A stretch of 39,234 nt of DNA from contig BJGX01000007.1 of the NCBI GenBank assembly GCA_014191035.1, positions 1-39,234 on the forward strand. The letters run 5' to 3'. The position numbers were made by a program, and so were the translations under genes. Below are positions 7,858 to 14,097 of the stretch, piece after piece (position 1 is the first letter of the stretch; the number at the start of each line of letters is the position of its first letter). The notes beneath the pieces are model-generated. The model saw only the letters and a program-made list of their open reading frames with translations. It searched no databases and was not told the origin of the DNA. Source of the DNA: Candidatus Saccharimonadota bacterium (GTDB taxonomy: Bacteria; Patescibacteriota; Saccharimonadia; CAILAD01; BJGX01).

Positions 7858-7974
7858 TGGCGGAGAGGGTCGGATGACGCACGGCTAAATCGCTACACTC
7901 ACGAACCCGGGTTTCGAATCATTCTCATCAAGAAGAGAAATGGCCATGCCTATTCGACATGACCATCACTCTCC
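7858..7974 (-). pseudogene. tRNA-Ser-like 117-nt element abutting tRNA-Ser(CGA)
   Basis: Read on the minus strand, this element begins with GGAGAG at the base next to the CCA of tRNA-Ser(CGA) and ends with CTCTCCGCCA, so both ends look like a serine tRNA with discriminator G and encoded CCA. Inside, a 7-bp hairpin (GGTCATG/CATGGCC with a 9-base loop) takes the D-arm position and a second hairpin (CATTTCTC/GAGAATG, one bulged base) the anticodon-arm position. The 3' part lacks a normal T-arm with TTCGAAT, and pair 7 would be T-C. It is therefore not a standard functional tRNA. It could be a decayed tandem tRNA-Ser copy, a small insertion at a tRNA 3' end, or an unusual structured RNA. Confidence 0.45.
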
Positions 7975-7992
7975 TGGCGGAGGGGGTGGGAT
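7858..7992. repeat. Imperfect 18-bp direct repeat of a tRNA-Ser 3' end
   Basis: The segments 7858-7875 and 7975-7992 match at 16 of 18 positions (TGGCGGAG, then GGGT and GGAT around two mismatches). Each is the complement of a tRNA-Ser 3' end including CCA. Such duplication of a tRNA 3' end arises from tandem copying or from site-specific integration; only 99 bases lie between the copies. Confidence 0.7.
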
Positions 7993-8064
7993 TCGAACCC
8001 ACGGTACCCGAAAGGGCACAACGCTTTTCGAGAGCGTCCAGTTCAACCACTCCTGCACCTCTCC
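7975..8064 (-). tRNA. tRNA-Ser(CGA)
   Basis: Class II tRNA with a long variable arm (GCCCTTTCGGGT). The anticodon loop CTCGAAA gives CGA, reading UCG. The T-arm GTGGG TTCGAAT CCCAC is perfect, discriminator G, CCA encoded. The acceptor GGAGAGG pairs with CCCCTCC, leaving an A-C mismatch at the fifth pair; the copy of the 3' end 117 bases downstream (CCTCTCC) would pair perfectly. Confidence 0.9.
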
Positions 8065-8098
8065 GAGTTTTTATATTCTATATCAGAATCTATATGTT

Positions 8099-8107
8099 TG
8101 CTATGAT
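8099..8107 (+). promoter_or_regulatory. Extended -10 promoter before the 466-residue membrane protein
   Basis: TGCTATGAT is an extended -10 (TGn plus TATGAT at 8102-8107). A start of transcription near 8114 gives a leader of about 20 bases that contains AATCAGGTTA (8113-8122), a 10-mer also found near other promoters in this window. Confidence 0.5.
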
Positions 8108-8133
8108 ACATTAATCAGGTTATCTCAAAAAAT

Positions 8134-9534
8134 ATGCAATTAATTAACAAAGCAATTAGCCTATTAAAAATTCAAAGACTGTACATACTTACGGCGGTTC
8201 TTTGTTTTATTTTGATATTTATAAAATCCTTCTACAGTATTGACCCAGACTTTGGCTGGCACCTGCAGGCTGGTAAATATATATTGAATAATGGCATACC
8301 GACTTATGACGTATTTGCATTTACGGCCACAAACTTCAAGTGGATTAACCATGAATGGCTAAACGATGTTCTTATATATACTCTTTTTAGTGGTGGTGGA
8401 TACGTCCTGACGGCAGTGTTTTTTACATCGATTTGGATATTTGGCCTTCTGATAGCAAAAAGAACTAACATAAAATTCGCTCTACTTTTGGCAACTGTAT
8501 CAGTTTTGCCTTTTGCAGGAATCAGGCCGGTGGCCTGGACTATATTTTTTATAGCTATACTCGAGCGAATAATCACCACCAAAAAGAAAGGGCTCCATTT
8601 TTTTCTGCCCGCTCTTATTCTGTTGTGGGCAAACCTACACGGCAGTTTCGTTCTGGGTTTGTTAATACTGCTTCTATATCAGATATTTAGCACATATAAG
8701 CTGCGCTGGTACATATTACTCTTTTCTTTTTTGGCTGTATTTGTAAACCCATATGGAATTTACGTATTCGAAGAAATAATAAGAACTGGTGCTGACTCGC
8801 AGTTAAGGTTTAAAGTTACCGAATGGATGCCAGTGCTGTTGCCTTATGTATCGGTATCCTATGTGGCAATAACCGTTGCATTAGTCTTGGCATTTAAAAA
8901 GAGGGCGTGGAAAGCTATATTTTCAATTCCATCACTTACTCTACTGATGACAATTTCAAGCATCAGACACCTGCCTGTCTTTGTTGCAACCAGTGTTAGA
9001 TATTTAGAATATTATCAGGGAGTTTTAATAAATAAGCTCAAAGCCATTAAGCCTACCAAGGAAATTAATAGAGTCGTTTGGACATCATTGTCTGTGCTAT
9101 GGATTTTTGTAATTATTTCAGCAGTAGTTGGTGTGCGCGGGAGTATTTATCAACCAGAAAAATACCCGACAAAAGCCGTGGCTTATTTAAAAGAAAACAG
9201 CTGTAAAGGGAATATCTTTAATTCCTATAACTACGGGGGCTATCTTATCTGGCAGCTTCCAGATGCAAAAGTATATATAGACGGCCGAATGCCAAGCTGG
9301 GTCAATAATAATCAAAACTATTTCAATGACTACCTAGACTTTATTAATAAAGAGGAACCCAGAAAAGAGCAAATAAAAAAATATAATATTCGTTGTGTTC
9401 TAGTAAGCAATGATGAAGCGTATCCAAAAAACAATAAGTCTCAGCCTTTAGGTGAATGGTTAATTAAAAACAATTGGGAAAGTATCAAACCGGCAAGTTC
9501 GAAATCATATAGCCTTTTTATACTTAAGCCTTAG
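8134..9534 (+). CDS. Polytopic membrane protein, possibly GT-C-type glycosyltransferase
   Basis: A 466-residue integral membrane protein with roughly nine hydrophobic helices in residues 14-335 and a soluble extracytoplasmic C-terminal domain (about 340-466, containing NSYNYGGYLIWQLPDAKVYIDGR). The first outside loop begins DPDFGWHLQAGKYIL; an acidic motif in the first extracytoplasmic loop is a hallmark of GT-C lipid-linked sugar transferases, and the overall layout fits that class. I cannot name a specific family. No Shine-Dalgarno sequence precedes the ATG. The 3' end overlaps the convergent comF gene by 11 bases. The nucleotide-sugar genes at the right end of the window may supply related pathways, but no direct link is visible. 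Confidence 0.7.
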   Translation: MQLINKAISLLKIQRLYILTAVLCFILIFIKSFYSIDPDFGWHLQAGKYILNNGIPTYDVFAFTATNFKWINHEWLNDVLIYTLFSGGGYVLTAVFFTSIWIFGLLIAKRTNIKFALLLATVSVLPFAGIRPVAWTIFFIAILERIITTKKKGLHFFLPALILLWANLHGSFVLGLLILLLYQIFSTYKLRWYILLFSFLAVFVNPYGIYVFEEIIRTGADSQLRFKVTEWMPVLLPYVSVSYVAITVALVLAFKKRAWKAIFSIPSLTLLMTISSIRHLPVFVATSVRYLEYYQGVLINKLKAIKPTKEINRVVWTSLSVLWIFVIISAVVGVRGSIYQPEKYPTKAVAYLKENSCKGNIFNSYNYGGYLIWQLPDAKVYIDGRMPSWVNNNQNYFNDYLDFINKEEPRKEQIKKYNIRCVLVSNDEAYPKNNKSQPLGEWLIKNNWESIKPASSKSYSLFILKP

Positions 9535-10165
9535 CAATTGCTAAGGCAGTCACGCTCTTTGCGCCAGCTGCCTTTAACACACTTGCACACTCCGATATTG
9601 TAGCCCCAGTTGTTATAACGTCGTCAACCAGCAGTAAATCCAGACCCTTCACATTTTGAGCTACAACAAAATTACCTTTTGTATTTTTTAATCTCTCGGC
9701 CCGGTTTTTTCCTACTTGCCTAGAATGGGTTTGTCTAAGTAACAGCTTCTTAAATTCCAGCTTGTGCAATTTTGCATAATTATTTGCCAATATCTCAGCC
9801 TGATCATAGCCTCTTTTTCTTCTAGCAGTGCCGTCGCTGGGAACAAAACACACAATTCCAGGCTGTGACATAAGTAGACCAGCAAAATATCGCGCATGAC
9901 TTCTTTTATTTTCATACTTCATTGCCCAGATAAGTTCTTTAAGCGCGCCTTCGTACCTAAAAGAGATCTTTGCAGTCCTTATGGGGTGCTTTTTATAGCA
10001 TCGGTTGCAAGTTTTTCCAGTATCGTTTAGTTCATTACAAAAAACACATGCGGGCTTTTTATAAATCAAAACTTTGGGCATACAATTATCACAAAGGCAT
10101 TTGCCTTGGTTTTTGCAAACCACACATATATCGGGGCTAATTATTTCGAAGAGTTTTTCTAACAT
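9524..10165 (-). CDS. comF: ComF-family amidophosphoribosyltransferase-like protein
   Basis: A 213-residue cytoplasmic protein. The N-terminal third has a four-plus-cysteine zinc-binding region (CVVC, CLCDNC, CVFC, CNRC). The rest is a type I phosphoribosyltransferase domain with the YKGALKELI-like segment (YEGALKELIWAMKYE), a CFVPSDGTARRKRGYDQAEILA block and the PRPP loop LLLVDDVITTGAT near residues 180-192. ComF proteins are needed for DNA uptake in naturally competent bacteria, where they act on incoming single-stranded DNA; some relatives serve other purposes. Length matches the family. The gene is divergent from hsp20, sharing a symmetric -10 region, and overlaps the convergent membrane-protein gene by 11 bases. 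Confidence 0.9.
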   Translation of the reverse strand: MLEKLFEIISPDICVVCKNQGKCLCDNCMPKVLIYKKPACVFCNELNDTGKTCNRCYKKHPIRTAKISFRYEGALKELIWAMKYENKRSHARYFAGLLMSQPGIVCFVPSDGTARRKRGYDQAEILANNYAKLHKLEFKKLLLRQTHSRQVGKNRAERLKNTKGNFVVAQNVKGLDLLLVDDVITTGATISECASVLKAAGAKSVTALAIAKA

Positions 10166-10191
10166 TTTGCTTGCATTAGGTTTGTAACCTG

Positions 10192-10199
10192 ATTATAAT
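10192..10199. promoter_or_regulatory. Symmetric -10 shared by comF and hsp20
   Basis: The palindrome ATTATAAT contains TATAAT on both strands (10194-10199 rightward, 10192-10197 leftward). It lies 27 bases before the comF ATG and 43 before the hsp20 ATG. TAACCTGATT (10185-10194) overlaps it. Confidence 0.55.
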
Positions 10200-10241
10200 A
10201 ATGACAAATCAGTAAACTAAGCAAGAATAAGGAGTTTAGTT

Positions 10242-10676
10242 ATGGCAAGAAAAAATGAAGTTGATGAAGAAATATTAGAAGACGAATTTTTAGACGATGA
10301 GCAGCCTCAGGCAGAGGAGTGGATGAACGAAGAAGAGTTTGAAGGACAGTTGGCTGTTGATGTTTATCAGACACAAGACAAGATTGTAGTAAAAGCTCCT
10401 ATCGCTGGTGTTAAGCCAGAAGATATAGATGTAGCCATATCTGAAGATGTAGTAACTATTCGTGGCGATCGCAAAGATGAATTCGCAGTAGAAAAAGACA
10501 ACTACTATGTCCAGGAATGCTTCTGGGGCTCATTTAGCCGATCGGTTATTCTACCAACCTCAACCGTAGCTGAAAAAGCCGAAGCCAGCCTTAAAGATGG
10601 CGTTCTAACAATTCAAATACCAAAAGTGGTACAAGAAGATAAGATTAAGAAAATTAAAGTTAAGCCAGCATCATAG
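10242..10676 (+). CDS. Hsp20/alpha-crystallin family small heat-shock protein
   Basis: A 144-residue ATP-independent chaperone that holds unfolding proteins in the cytoplasm. An acidic N-terminal arm (residues 1-35) precedes the alpha-crystallin domain (about 37-130), which shows the family pattern VDVYQTQDKIVVKAPIAGVKPEDIDV, the turn WGSFSRSVILP and the closing strand LKDGVLTIQIPK. A C-terminal IKKIKV tail supplies an I-x-I-type anchor. The AAGGAG Shine-Dalgarno sequence about 8 bases before the ATG is the clearest in this part of the window, suggesting strong translation. The gene is monocistronic, ending at a strong terminator. Confidence 0.93.
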   Translation: MARKNEVDEEILEDEFLDDEQPQAEEWMNEEEFEGQLAVDVYQTQDKIVVKAPIAGVKPEDIDVAISEDVVTIRGDRKDEFAVEKDNYYVQECFWGSFSRSVILPTSTVAEKAEASLKDGVLTIQIPKVVQEDKIKKIKVKPAS

Positions 10677-10689
10677 TCGATTTAAAAAG

Positions 10690-10712
10690 AAAGCCCCTTC
10701 GGGGGCTTTTTT
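10690..10712. terminator. Strong Rho-independent terminator after hsp20
   Basis: An 8-bp stem AAAGCCCC/GGGGCTTT closes a TTCG tetraloop, with a T tract of six running from the end of the stem. It lies 13 bases after the hsp20 stop and just before the end of the convergent solute-binding protein gene, and an A-rich left flank lets it serve both directions. Confidence 0.93.
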
Positions 10713-10717
10713 AGTGT

Positions 10718-12067
10718 TTATTGGTAAGGATATTGTTGAATCGATTTGGTAACGGTGTCACTTGCAGCTCGAACAGCAATTGCTGGGTCAAAGCCCGATA
10801 GCCCAGTAGTAATCATTTGTAATATAGCAGAATCAGTTAGGGCATTATTACCCTTGTAGTAACTTTTTGCAGAAGGCACTTGAGCTGCGAATGGACCCAA
10901 GACTGTATCTTGCTCTTGAGCCTTTGCAAGGTCCAAACGGCTAGCAGGTCTTAAAGTTCCGGCGGTATATTTATTCATAATTTCGTAGCTCGTCATAAAA
11001 TTATAAAAGTCCCAGGCTACATCAGGGTATTTGCTATTTTTACTCACACCCTCGGCCCAATACACCGTGTAATTAGAAGGGGAGTTAGTATCGGCCTGAG
11101 GAACTTTGGCGGTTTTAAAATTCAAGCTTTTAGCATTGCTTTTTATCTGTGAGTATCGAAACGGAAAGTCAATTATCATAGCAGTCTTTCCGCTTTCAAA
11201 TGCTTTTATATCATTACCAAAGCCATCACTCCATGAATAGCTAGATTTGTTAGGCTTAGCAAAGCTGGTATAAAAATCCAAAGCTTTGGCACTGCTTGGG
11301 TAATTGTCGGAAGCTGGCTTTTCGAAGGTAGCTTTTGTTGGTGGCGTATCGGTCATTGTGGCTCCGTTCTGAATCATCAAAAGAGGCATAATATTTGCCG
11401 CTGAAGAAATATTGGCAGTACCTAGGGCAATCCCTGAACTAATTAGCCCATTACCTTGCTTTGTTACCAACTTGGAGTTTGCATCCAATAATTCCTGCCA
11501 GGTTTTGGGTGCCTCCGTAATTCCCTGAGCCGAAAATTTATCTGCATTATAAAACAGGCCTAATGTCGGTATCCCGTATGATACAGCGTAAACTTCATTA
11601 TTATAAATTAACTCTTCCACAGCTACTGGAGCAAATGTTTTTTTATAGTCCTCAACGCTAAATATTTCTTTTGGTGATGGCTTTAAATAATTTTTATATC
11701 TTGGAATCCAATCACTTCTTAACATAAACAAGTCGGGGAGTGTATTGTTTTTTGCAGCCTCAGCAAGTTTTGCATCATACTCGGCAAAAGGAATATCCTT
11801 TATTTCGACTTTTACATTTGCATATAGCTTTTGGTATTCATCAAGTATCGGTTCAAATACCCCTAGGCCATCTACTGTCCTCCAATATGTAAGTGTAATT
11901 GGGCCATTAGGGTATTTAATTTTGGGTTTATAGGTTGCTTTACTGGTTGGCCCAGAACTTTTGGGGGCCAATATAAAGCTACCAATAAAAAACCCAGCCA
12001 GCCCTAGAACTAAAATTATTATTACTGTAACAAGTAGTGTTACAAAGTTATCTTTATAGATCTTCAC
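10718..12067 (-). CDS. Extracellular solute-binding protein (ABC sugar-type), membrane-anchored
   Basis: A 449-residue protein with a long N-terminal hydrophobic helix (about residues 8-32). No lipobox cysteine and no clear signal-peptidase site follows, so it is probably anchored by the helix. The remainder fits family 1 solute-binding proteins: PITLTYWRTVDG near the start, a first-lobe segment LPDLFMLRSDW, a central KTWQELLDANSKL and a C-terminal VAWDFYNFMTS. These proteins bind sugars or other polyols for uptake. No permease or ATPase gene is adjacent. Start taken as GTG (12065-12067); no good Shine-Dalgarno sequence is visible. It is flanked by terminators and is therefore probably monocistronic. 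Confidence 0.85.
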   Translation of the reverse strand: MKIYKDNFVTLLVTVIIILVLGLAGFFIGSFILAPKSSGPTSKATYKPKIKYPNGPITLTYWRTVDGLGVFEPILDEYQKLYANVKVEIKDIPFAEYDAKLAEAAKNNTLPDLFMLRSDWIPRYKNYLKPSPKEIFSVEDYKKTFAPVAVEELIYNNEVYAVSYGIPTLGLFYNADKFSAQGITEAPKTWQELLDANSKLVTKQGNGLISSGIALGTANISSAANIMPLLMIQNGATMTDTPPTKATFEKPASDNYPSSAKALDFYTSFAKPNKSSYSWSDGFGNDIKAFESGKTAMIIDFPFRYSQIKSNAKSLNFKTAKVPQADTNSPSNYTVYWAEGVSKNSKYPDVAWDFYNFMTSYEIMNKYTAGTLRPASRLDLAKAQEQDTVLGPFAAQVPSAKSYYKGNNALTDSAILQMITTGLSGFDPAIAVRAASDTVTKSIQQYPYQ

Positions 12068-12089
12068 TAGTCTATTTTAAATCAGAATC

Positions 12090-12117
12090 AAAAAAACCGC
12101 ACATTTATTTTAGTGCG
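12090..12117 (-). terminator. Terminator of the leftward pilin operon
   Basis: On the minus strand, CGCAC (12117-12113) pairs with GTGCG (12102-12098) around a 10-base A/T loop and is followed by one G and seven T (12096-12090). It sits 24 bases after the last pilin stop. The stem is short but the T tract is good. Confidence 0.65.
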
Positions 12118-12140
12118 CGCTTCTTAATTACAATTGTTAT

Positions 12141-12524
12141 TTAACTAGAAAGACTACCAATAACAAAATTAACTATAGCAAAAGCAACAATAGCCACTAC
12201 AAGACCGATTACAGCATAAAGCACTGTGTTTCTAGCATCTGCAACAGTCTTTTCGTTGCCTGCGCTTAATACCATTCGTAGTGCTCCAACAATTATCATA
12301 ATTACAGATGCAATCCCTACAATGGCTAATAATATATTTATAACTACAGTAATTATTCCACCACCGCCTGAAAGATTTTCAGGCAAAGTACCGCCGGCAC
12401 ATTCAATTCCCTGCCCGATAGTGTTGCCAGTTTCAGAGCACTGTGCAGCAGCTCTCTGAGGTAAGGAAAATGCAAAAAGCCCTGAGGCAATTATGATTCC
12501 ACTGGACTTTTTGAATATTTTCAT
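12141..12524 (-). CDS. TrbC/VirB2-family pilin-like protein 4
   Basis: A 127-residue secretion-pilus-type subunit. It has a cleavable signal peptide ending at AAA-Q (about residue 27), a short Gly-rich segment with two cysteines that could form a disulfide, and two hydrophobic helices separated by the polar loop SAGNEKTVADARNT, as in TrbC/VirB2 pilins. The reading frame runs 14 codons further upstream, into the end of the previous pilin gene, but the Met at 12524 begins a normal signal peptide and is preferred. It is the last gene of a four-gene leftward operon and is followed by a terminator. It is closely similar to the next gene upstream, so the two are likely duplicates. Confidence 0.85.
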   Translation of the reverse strand: MKIFKKSSGIIIASGLFAFSLPQRAAAQCSETGNTIGQGIECAGGTLPENLSGGGGIITVVINILLAIVGIASVIMIIVGALRMVLSAGNEKTVADARNTVLYAVIGLVVAIVAFAIVNFVIGSLSS

Positions 12525-12540
12525 ATTAATTTTCTTAAGT

Positions 12541-12909
12541 TTACTGACCAAGACCACCAATAACAAAGTTTACAATTGCGAATGCTAGCACAGCAACAAC
12601 AATTCCAATTATAGCGAAAAGAATTGTGTCCTTAGCACCGCTTGTAGCTTTTTCGTTACCCGCACTCAATACATATCGAAAGCCTCCGATTATCAGCATG
12701 ATTACGGCCACAACGCCAATAATACCCAAAAGGATATTAATTATTAAAGATATATACTCAGTTAGAGTCGTGCCTCCGACATTTGCACCTTTCTGAACAC
12801 TGTTAACTGAGTTTTCTAACTGACTTGTTTGTGCAAAAACTTTTGTTGCAAACATTGTAGAACCAAATGCTGCAGCACTAATTGATTTTTTAATAGTTTT
12901 AATAGACAT
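12541..12909 (-). CDS. TrbC/VirB2-family pilin-like protein 3
   Basis: A 122-residue pilin-type protein. The signal peptide ends near VFA-Q (about residue 26). It is followed by a short soluble stretch and two membrane helices separated by the loop SAGNEKATSGAKDT; the final helix ends FAIVNFVIGGLGQ, almost as in the neighbouring paralogue. A good Shine-Dalgarno sequence, AAAGGAG, lies about 6 bases before the ATG, the best in this operon, which fits a highly made subunit. A 60-base gap separates it from the upstream pilin gene. VirB2/TrbC pilins insert in the membrane and assemble into the conjugative or secretion pilus with the VirB6 and VirB4 proteins encoded divergently. Confidence 0.87.
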   Translation of the reverse strand: MSIKTIKKSISAAAFGSTMFATKVFAQTSQLENSVNSVQKGANVGGTTLTEYISLIINILLGIIGVVAVIMLIIGGFRYVLSAGNEKATSGAKDTILFAIIGIVVAVLAFAIVNFVIGGLGQ

Positions 12910-12969
12910 TGTTTTCTCCTTTAATTCTTAAGTCTGATTATATATAAAGCTTGAAGCTTATGCAATACA

Positions 12970-13314
12970 TTATTTGGTCAGTTGAGTATTGATGAAGTTA
13001 GTTATTGCAAAAGCTGCAGTGGATATAATCAAACCAACTACTGCATATAATATTGCATCACGTGCTTGCTTGGTTTGCTTTTCGTTTCCAGCCGAAACAA
13101 CAAACATTATTCCTGCAACAATTAACACAATTACAGATGCAGCACCAACTACAAAAAATAATATTCCAACCACATTAGTTACTAACTCAGCAACGCTGGG
13201 GCCTTGTACGGCGTCTGGAATTTGACTTTCATTGATAATTTGCTGAGCCTGAGCAGGCAAAGGCATCACGGCAAGCGATGCAAAGTATGGGATTAATTTA
13301 ATAATTTTTTTCAT
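12970..13314 (-). CDS. TrbC/VirB2-family pilin-like protein 2
   Basis: A 114-residue pilin-type protein with a signal peptide ending AQA-Q (about residue 24) and two membrane helices around the loop SAGNEKQTKQARDA. The second helix ends FAITNFINTQLTK, echoing the end of the preceding double-pilin gene. Its ATG overlaps the stop of that gene in ATGA (4 bases), so translation is probably coupled. Sequence between signal and first helix is short, as in other VirB2-like subunits. It is less similar to the two following pilins than those are to each other. Confidence 0.87.
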   Translation of the reverse strand: MKKIIKLIPYFASLAVMPLPAQAQQIINESQIPDAVQGPSVAELVTNVVGILFFVVGAASVIVLIVAGIMFVVSAGNEKQTKQARDAILYAVVGLIISTAAFAITNFINTQLTK

Positions 13315-14021
13315 TTAGTTAATTGGTCCTGAATAAATGTAAGTATACCATAGGCACTTATAGAAAGTACTAGTCCGCCAATTGCATATATAAGAGTTTT
13401 TTGAGCTCCTTCTCTTGCTTTGGCATTGCCGGCAGAAGTGATATATCTAATTCCTGCAACAATTATAAAAATAACGGCCACTATTCCAGAAATAAAGCTA
13501 GCTATAGAAATAATATTACCGAGAAGTTTTGGTATGCCTTCCGGGTTTAATTCATTACCAGTTGCTCCAAAGAGGCTACTTGTGTTTACCCCCTCAAAGG
13601 CAGTATTAATTAAACCAAGTATTGCCCTAAATGATATCAACAGAACCAAGCCGGTTACTATTTTAAAGATATTTTCCTTTGCAGATTTAACCACGTTTTC
13701 ATTACCAGCCGAAGCCGATATTTGTATTCCAGACACTATTAATACAAGTACTGCAAAAGCTCCAAAAAGGCTTATCATTATATTCATAATAAATTCCAAA
13801 AGGGGCTGTAAGCCTCCTAGGGGATTACTATTACTGGCTGTACCTGTAAGGACTGCATCACAAAGGGCTGGTGGCAACACACCACAAACATCTGCACCTG
13901 TCTTATTATCTCCTGAATTTGACTGAGCATGCATTGCACCTGCAAGCCCTACAAAACTAAAGGTAGCCACAACTGCAATAAGTGCTATTTTGATTGCAAG
14001 GCTGTTTTTGAGTTTTTTCAT
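13311..14021 (-). CDS. Double-length pilin-like protein with two TrbC/VirB2 modules
   Basis: A 236-residue protein, first gene of the leftward operon. A signal peptide (about residues 1-32, ending near MHA-Q) is followed by two consecutive pilin-type modules. The first (about 65-145) has two helices around SASAGNENVVKSAKEN; the second (about 160-236) has two helices around TSAGNAKAREGAQKT and ends TFIQDQLTK. A typical family member has one module, so this is an internal duplication or fusion. Two cysteines lie in the N-terminal soluble part. A TAGTAT -10 ends 6 bases before the ATG, so the operon's mRNA may be leaderless. The product may cap, initiate or anchor the pilus; that role is inferred only from its size. 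Confidence 0.83.
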   Translation of the reverse strand: MKKLKNSLAIKIALIAVVATFSFVGLAGAMHAQSNSGDNKTGADVCGVLPPALCDAVLTGTASNSNPLGGLQPLLEFIMNIMISLFGAFAVLVLIVSGIQISASAGNENVVKSAKENIFKIVTGLVLLISFRAILGLINTAFEGVNTSSLFGATGNELNPEGIPKLLGNIISIASFISGIVAVIFIIVAGIRYITSAGNAKAREGAQKTLIYAIGGLVLSISAYGILTFIQDQLTK

Positions 14022-14027
14022 ATATAA

Positions 14028-14036
14028 ATACTAACA
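14028..14036 (-). promoter_or_regulatory. Extended -10 of the pilin operon, predicted leaderless
   Basis: Read on the minus strand, TGTTAGTAT is an extended -10 (hexamer TAGTAT at 14033-14028, four of six consensus bases) followed by 6 bases and then the ATG at 14021. No Shine-Dalgarno sequence is present. Confidence 0.45.
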
Positions 14037-14097
14037 TAAAAACTATTTGGCTTCATTGCTTTAGTCCTTATAGAAGTGTAATATTTACATAAAGACT

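Noticed and set aside
7940-8143. 67-codon rightward open frame
   Set aside because: It is the opposite strand of tRNA-Ser(CGA) and part of the tRNA-like element.
13420-13926. 168-codon rightward frame opposite the double pilin
   Set aside because: It is a shadow of a gene with clear signal peptide and pilin modules on the other strand.
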